DNA from: Scylla paramamosain
Lineage: Eukaryota > Arthropoda > Malacostraca > Decapoda > Portunidae
Direction: 5' to 3'
NCBI RefSeq assembly: GCF_035594125.1
Contig: NC_087171.1
Span: 14,584,267 to 14,648,266, forward strand
DNA: 64,000 nucleotides
Shown here: one piece after another, positions 61,098 through 64,000 of the stretch
How positions within the stretch are numbered: the stretch's first letter is position 1
Layout of the letters: each line of letters begins with the position of its first letter
Notes under the pieces: model-generated
Told to the model about the DNA's origin: nothing
The model's database searches: none
The model's input: only the letters and a program-made list of their open reading frames with translations
Translations under genes and position numbers: made by a program

Positions 61098-61114
61098 TGT
61101 GTGTGTGGGTGTGG
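61062..61114. repeat. (GT)n microsatellite with GGGT interruptions
   Basis: GT units broken by GGG at about 61093 and 61107. Confidence 0.95.
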
Positions 61115-61415
61115 ATGTACTTCCGCAGCACACAAGAGCGTAAAGTCAGTCAGCAGGTCAGCTAAAACAGTCCCACTTTCCTGTCAACACTTGCGTCTGG
61201 CCATGAAACCTCGGGAGGAAGAGGGTTCTGAGCCGCAGGCCATGAAGGCAAATGCTGCGCCGGGATGTGAGGCAGATCTGAGGGATGAGGACGGCTCGAG
61301 AAGACAAGACAGGAGCGGAGGGAGGGAGTGAAGGAGAGACCCGCATGATCCTGTAGACTTTGGAACAACATGTGGACTGAAGAGGAACGAAGGTGACGAC
61401 TTAACCTTCAGCAAC

Positions 61416-61418
<3 letters not shown>
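61115..61418. other. GC-balanced non-coding sequence
   Basis: Open frames occur in three minus-strand phases and one plus-strand phase over the same bases, with no recognisable domain. Confidence 0.4.

Positions 61419-61486
<68 letters not shown>
61419..61486. repeat. (GA)n microsatellite, 68 bp
   Basis: Uninterrupted AG units. Confidence 0.97.
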
Positions 61487-61489
<3 letters not shown>

Positions 61490-61656
61490 TTTAATTCGCT
61501 AATAAACTACATTATATGCTTACAAAAGTATTATAATAGTATACAATAAAACAAATAAATAATAAAAATAAAATTAAAATTAAATAAATAAAACAAAATA
61601 AAGAAAATATATAACAATCTATCACCTGGCCGCGGAGAGAACTTAAAAAAAAAATT

Positions 61657-61810
<154 letters not shown>

Positions 61811-62292
61811 ATGTTGATTTAATTGTGATAAGCTGATGAATCATTTAAACTGAAAAAAAAAACACAATATATATAAATAAGATAATGCGTCAGGTAAGAG
61901 GTAATATAACTCGTGTACGATTCATATGCTAATAAATAATACCGTGATAATCCTCATTAAGTGAACATCATATTTACTAAAAGGAATACATGCTCGTTGT
62001 GTTAATCTTAAATACCATCTGTGCTAGAGTGTTTCTGACGCAGGATGTTTTCTAGAGGGCTGTTCACGTCCCACACTTCATAAATACACCGTGCGGAAAA
62101 GGAAAATGTGGATAAGAATGAGTATGTATAGGCTTGATTAAGGAAAATATAGATGATAATGAGAGTATGAGTAAATCTGAAGAAAAAGTAAAGAAGGAAA
62201 GGAGAGTATGGATGGTCCTGAAAGAAAGAAAGATTGCATTTTGAAAAAAAAGAGGTTGCATATCTCAACTACTACCCCCCTATCTATCTATG

Positions 62293-62323
<31 letters not shown>

Positions 62324-62406
62324 CTATATTAACTACTGCCACTACTACAACTACTACCTATCTAAACTACCTATTATTACTACTAATACTTACCTTACTT
62401 AACAGA
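61811..62406. other. AT-rich non-coding sequence with a (CTA)n stretch
   Basis: CTACTACTA words at 62293-62322, decaying to 62400, form the immediate 5' flank of the tRNA gene. No TATA-like arrangement specific to tRNA genes can be singled out from the AT-rich background. Confidence 0.5.
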
Positions 62407-62413
62407 GCCCGGA

Positions 62414-62425
62414 TAGCTCAGTCGG
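62414..62425 (+). promoter_or_regulatory. tRNA internal promoter, A box
   Basis: TAGCTCAGTCGG matches the eukaryotic A-box consensus TRGCNNAGTNGG at every fixed position. Confidence 0.9.
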
Positions 62426-62457
62426 TAGAGCATTAGGCTTTTAACCTAAGGGTCCAG

Positions 62458-62468
62458 GGTTCAAGTCC
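62458..62468 (+). promoter_or_regulatory. tRNA internal promoter, B box
   Basis: GGTTCAAGTCC matches the B-box consensus GGTTCAANTCC exactly, 32 bases after the A box, a normal spacing for an intronless tRNA. Confidence 0.9.
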
Positions 62469-62496
62469 CTGTTCGGGCGACGCTAGCCTGCAGTAA

Positions 62497-62503
62497 TTTT
62501 TTT
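62497..62503 (+). terminator. RNA polymerase III terminator (T7)
   Basis: Seven T residues begin 18 bases after the mature 3' end, enough for polymerase III termination. The trailer would be about 17-20 nt. Confidence 0.85.
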
Positions 62504-62777
62504 CGTGTCCTGCGAGTGAGCATAGACGGTCATAAGGATAGGCAGGGAAGTACTGAAATGCGAAGATATGTTGAATAAGGTCTAACGTAACTTATCTACC
62601 CAAAGACTCGTGTTGCCAAAAATTAAGAATATAGAAAATAATGAGATGAAGATTACTTTACTGAAACAAAGCGCCTCCTAAACCTACGAAAGGGAACATG
62701 AATGGATGAAAGGAAAGACGGCTACCATTCTTTTCTATTTTTCATAAGGAAGTGCAGGGCAGGCGGGGACTGGGAGG
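62504..62777. other. Unique sequence between the tRNA and the LINE remnant
   Basis: Nothing recognised. Confidence 0.5.
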
Positions 62778-62972
62778 GCCGCAGCAGAGGTGAATGGACT
62801 GTTTAGAGATGTGAGCGGCAAAGAACAGTCAGAGGAGAACATGTACGGCAGAGCTAGCTGGAAAAGAGGTGCCAGAAAGATCGATGTGGCGAGATTGGGT
62901 GGGTGGTCAGGTGAAAGACAGAAGTGGAGAAAGTTGAGGGAGGCTTTGTCCTGCAGGTGATGATGATGATAG
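62778..62972 (+). mobile_element. Probable LINE C-terminal remnant ending in a TGA repeat
   Basis: From 62778 the plus strand is open for 60 codons to TGA at 62958-62960. It reads EVNGLFRDVSGKE, MYGRASWKRGARKIDVARL and finally ERQKWRKLREALSC. The stop is the first unit of TGATGATGATGATAG (62958-62972). A C-terminal D/E-RQKWR-L-REA segment followed by a tandem TGA tail is a pattern I associate with the 3' ends of RTE- or jockey-like non-LTR elements in invertebrates. The family is inferred from this short region only. Confidence 0.4.
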
Positions 62973-63741
62973 CTATATATATAAATGTTTAATTGTTAAA
63001 AAAAGTACATGTACAATTTCAAATTTCTTTCGGTAAGAGCTCCACCTTCTTCCAAGTTCTTAGCTTAAAACTACTGTTAGTAATTTACGATTAAAACATT
63101 AAAAATTATGAAAAAATTAGGATTACAAGCATAAGTGACCCATTCAGTGTTAGTGGTGGTGGTGGTGGTGGTGGTGAGGCCGGCAAGTCAAGTGGCGATG
63201 GCAGCCCAACGCACACACACATGCATACATACACACGTGCATATGGATACACTCGGCTATTCAATATATTCGTTGATGACCATCAGACAGTGACAGATTA
63301 TGCTTTCTTTCCACACGGCTGCGTCCCCAATAACCCAAGAATATTAATTGTTCTTTTGTGTTGATTCAACGTGAAGTTCCCGCTAACAGATCGACAGTTT
63401 TGGTGATGTCAAAGTAATTTATTTTATTGAAACTGAATATTTGACATTCACCTTTTGCTTCAATATATCAAATATATTCAGCTTTTCATTTCCTTTTGCA
63501 TTAGGAAGGGAACAGTTTCATAGGCAGGGACACTTTCCTCTCCAATATGCAACACCGTAAACATTTTAACTATCATTCCATTAATTCTTAAATTGAAATC
63601 GACACACCGCACTGCCTTCCTCTCACCTGCCTGCCTGCGCCTCACCGCCACTGCCTTCACTTCTTGCGGACTACTATAGACTTTTTCTTTTGCTATAATT
63701 GCCAGCAACTTTTCCAGACATGAATTATCATATTAAATGAA
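62973..63741. other. AT-rich non-coding sequence with a short (GGT)n
   Basis: About eight GGT units lie at 63152-63176, and short ACAC words follow at 63215-63240. A 76-codon minus-strand frame at 63478-63708 is unremarkable. Confidence 0.5.
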
Positions 63742-63810
63742 TAAAAACATAAGAACATAAAGGAAGCTACACAAAGCCATCAGGCCTAGGCTACACGTAT
63801 TTGATAACTA
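63742..63810 (-). mobile_element. LINE 3' end, tail family copy D
   Basis: The reverse complement reads ACGTGTAGCCTAGGCCTGATG, then GCTTTGTGTAGCTTCC, then TTTATGTTCTTATGTTTTTAT. The tail matches copies A-C. The core carries a small insertion (CCTAGG) and the region before it differs, so this may be a sister subfamily. Sequence 5' of the core (to about 63900) may belong to the element too. Confidence 0.65.
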
Positions 63811-64000
63811 ATTTCTTCCTAACTCATTACTAAATTTTACGTTTTCAAGCTTGAACCAATTATTACAGTCTGTTAAATACATTTATAACCTATTAGAAAT
63901 TATTATTCATTTCATTTATGTTTTTTCTTTGTGTGTCCATGTCATAACAGTAAAAAAGTTTAATCTGTAATATGAAATTAAGCCTGTGTTTGGTATGGAA
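63811..64000. other. AT-rich sequence at the window edge
   Basis: Part may be the body of the minus-strand LINE copy D. No coding frame is visible. Confidence 0.4.

Larger units (their letters stand above)
62407..62479 (+). tRNA. tRNA-Lys (anticodon UUU)
   Basis: A 73-nt gene with a complete cloverleaf. The acceptor stem GCCCGGA pairs with TTCGGGC (one G-U). The D stem is GCTC/GAGC with loop AGTCGGTA. The anticodon stem is TTAGG/CCTAA with loop CTTTTAA, placing TTT at 62440-62442. The variable loop has five bases. The T stem is CAGGG/CCCTG with loop TTCAAGT. The discriminator base is G and no CCA is encoded, as in eukaryotes. There is no intron. It decodes AAA and AAG lysine codons in cytosolic translation. 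Transcription is by RNA polymerase III from the internal A and B boxes, ending at the T7 run at 62497. Because tRNA-Lys-derived SINEs exist, a SINE head is the alternative. The intact stems and immediate terminator favour a true gene. Confidence 0.96.

Overview
The window reads as eukaryotic nuclear DNA, most likely from a decapod crustacean and probably a brachyuran crab. This rests on four observations. Long dinucleotide microsatellites are very dense: by my count about 50 tracts of AG/CT, AC/GT and AT, together roughly 4 kb. A degenerate CCTAA array has the arthropod telomere motif. A reverse-transcriptase fragment resembles the jockey/BS-type LINEs I know from crab gene models, and a short LINE 3'-tail family that looks decapod-like occurs four times. 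No prokaryotic gene organisation is present. I recognise no complete protein-coding gene. The long open frames are translations of microsatellites (poly-RE, SL, TH, CV, IY, N, L) and should not be read as genes. The window is best described as intergenic DNA or a very long intron.

One gene is well supported: a tRNA-Lys(UUU) at 62407-62479 on the plus strand, with a complete cloverleaf, A and B boxes and a T7 terminator. Transposon relics are the other coding-derived content. They are the C-terminal part of a CR1/L2-like reverse-transcriptase ORF (28842-29210, minus), a jockey/BS-like reverse-transcriptase fragment (49931-50455, minus), a probable LINE C-terminus ending in a TGA repeat (62778-62972, plus), a LINE 3'-tail family in four copies (26632, 30556, 45722 and 63742), a possible (GATT)n-tailed element (18718), and a weak poly(A)-tailed retrocopy candidate (2215-2571, minus).

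Layout. 0-9 kb: GA, AT and CA tracts and an ATTCC-like degenerate satellite. 9-21 kb: a 100-bp tandem duplication, dispersed and tandem copies of a GC-rich repeat near 14 and 16 kb, and a polypurine tract of about 720 bp. 22-32 kb: compound CA/GA tracts, LINE tails and the CR1-like fragment. 33-35 kb: the interstitial telomere-like array, a 117-bp alternating purine-pyrimidine tract and a 146-bp AT tract. 36-48 kb: purine-rich blocks, a 132-bp tandem repeat and opposed TC/GA tracts. 50-52 kb: the BS-like fragment and a foldback element. 53-62 kb: more microsatellites, a 22-bp minisatellite and an AT tract. 62-64 kb: the tRNA and LINE remnants.

Between the repeats lie blocks of mixed composition with clustered TAAT-type homeodomain cores (24.5, 30.2, 34.9, 38.3, 48.5, 52.3 and 60.0 kb). 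They could be conserved non-coding elements, which only cross-species alignment can show. I found no novel multi-gene system. The most informative features are structural: foldback DNA, opposed inverted microsatellites, Z-prone and triplex-prone tracts, and the telomere-like array.
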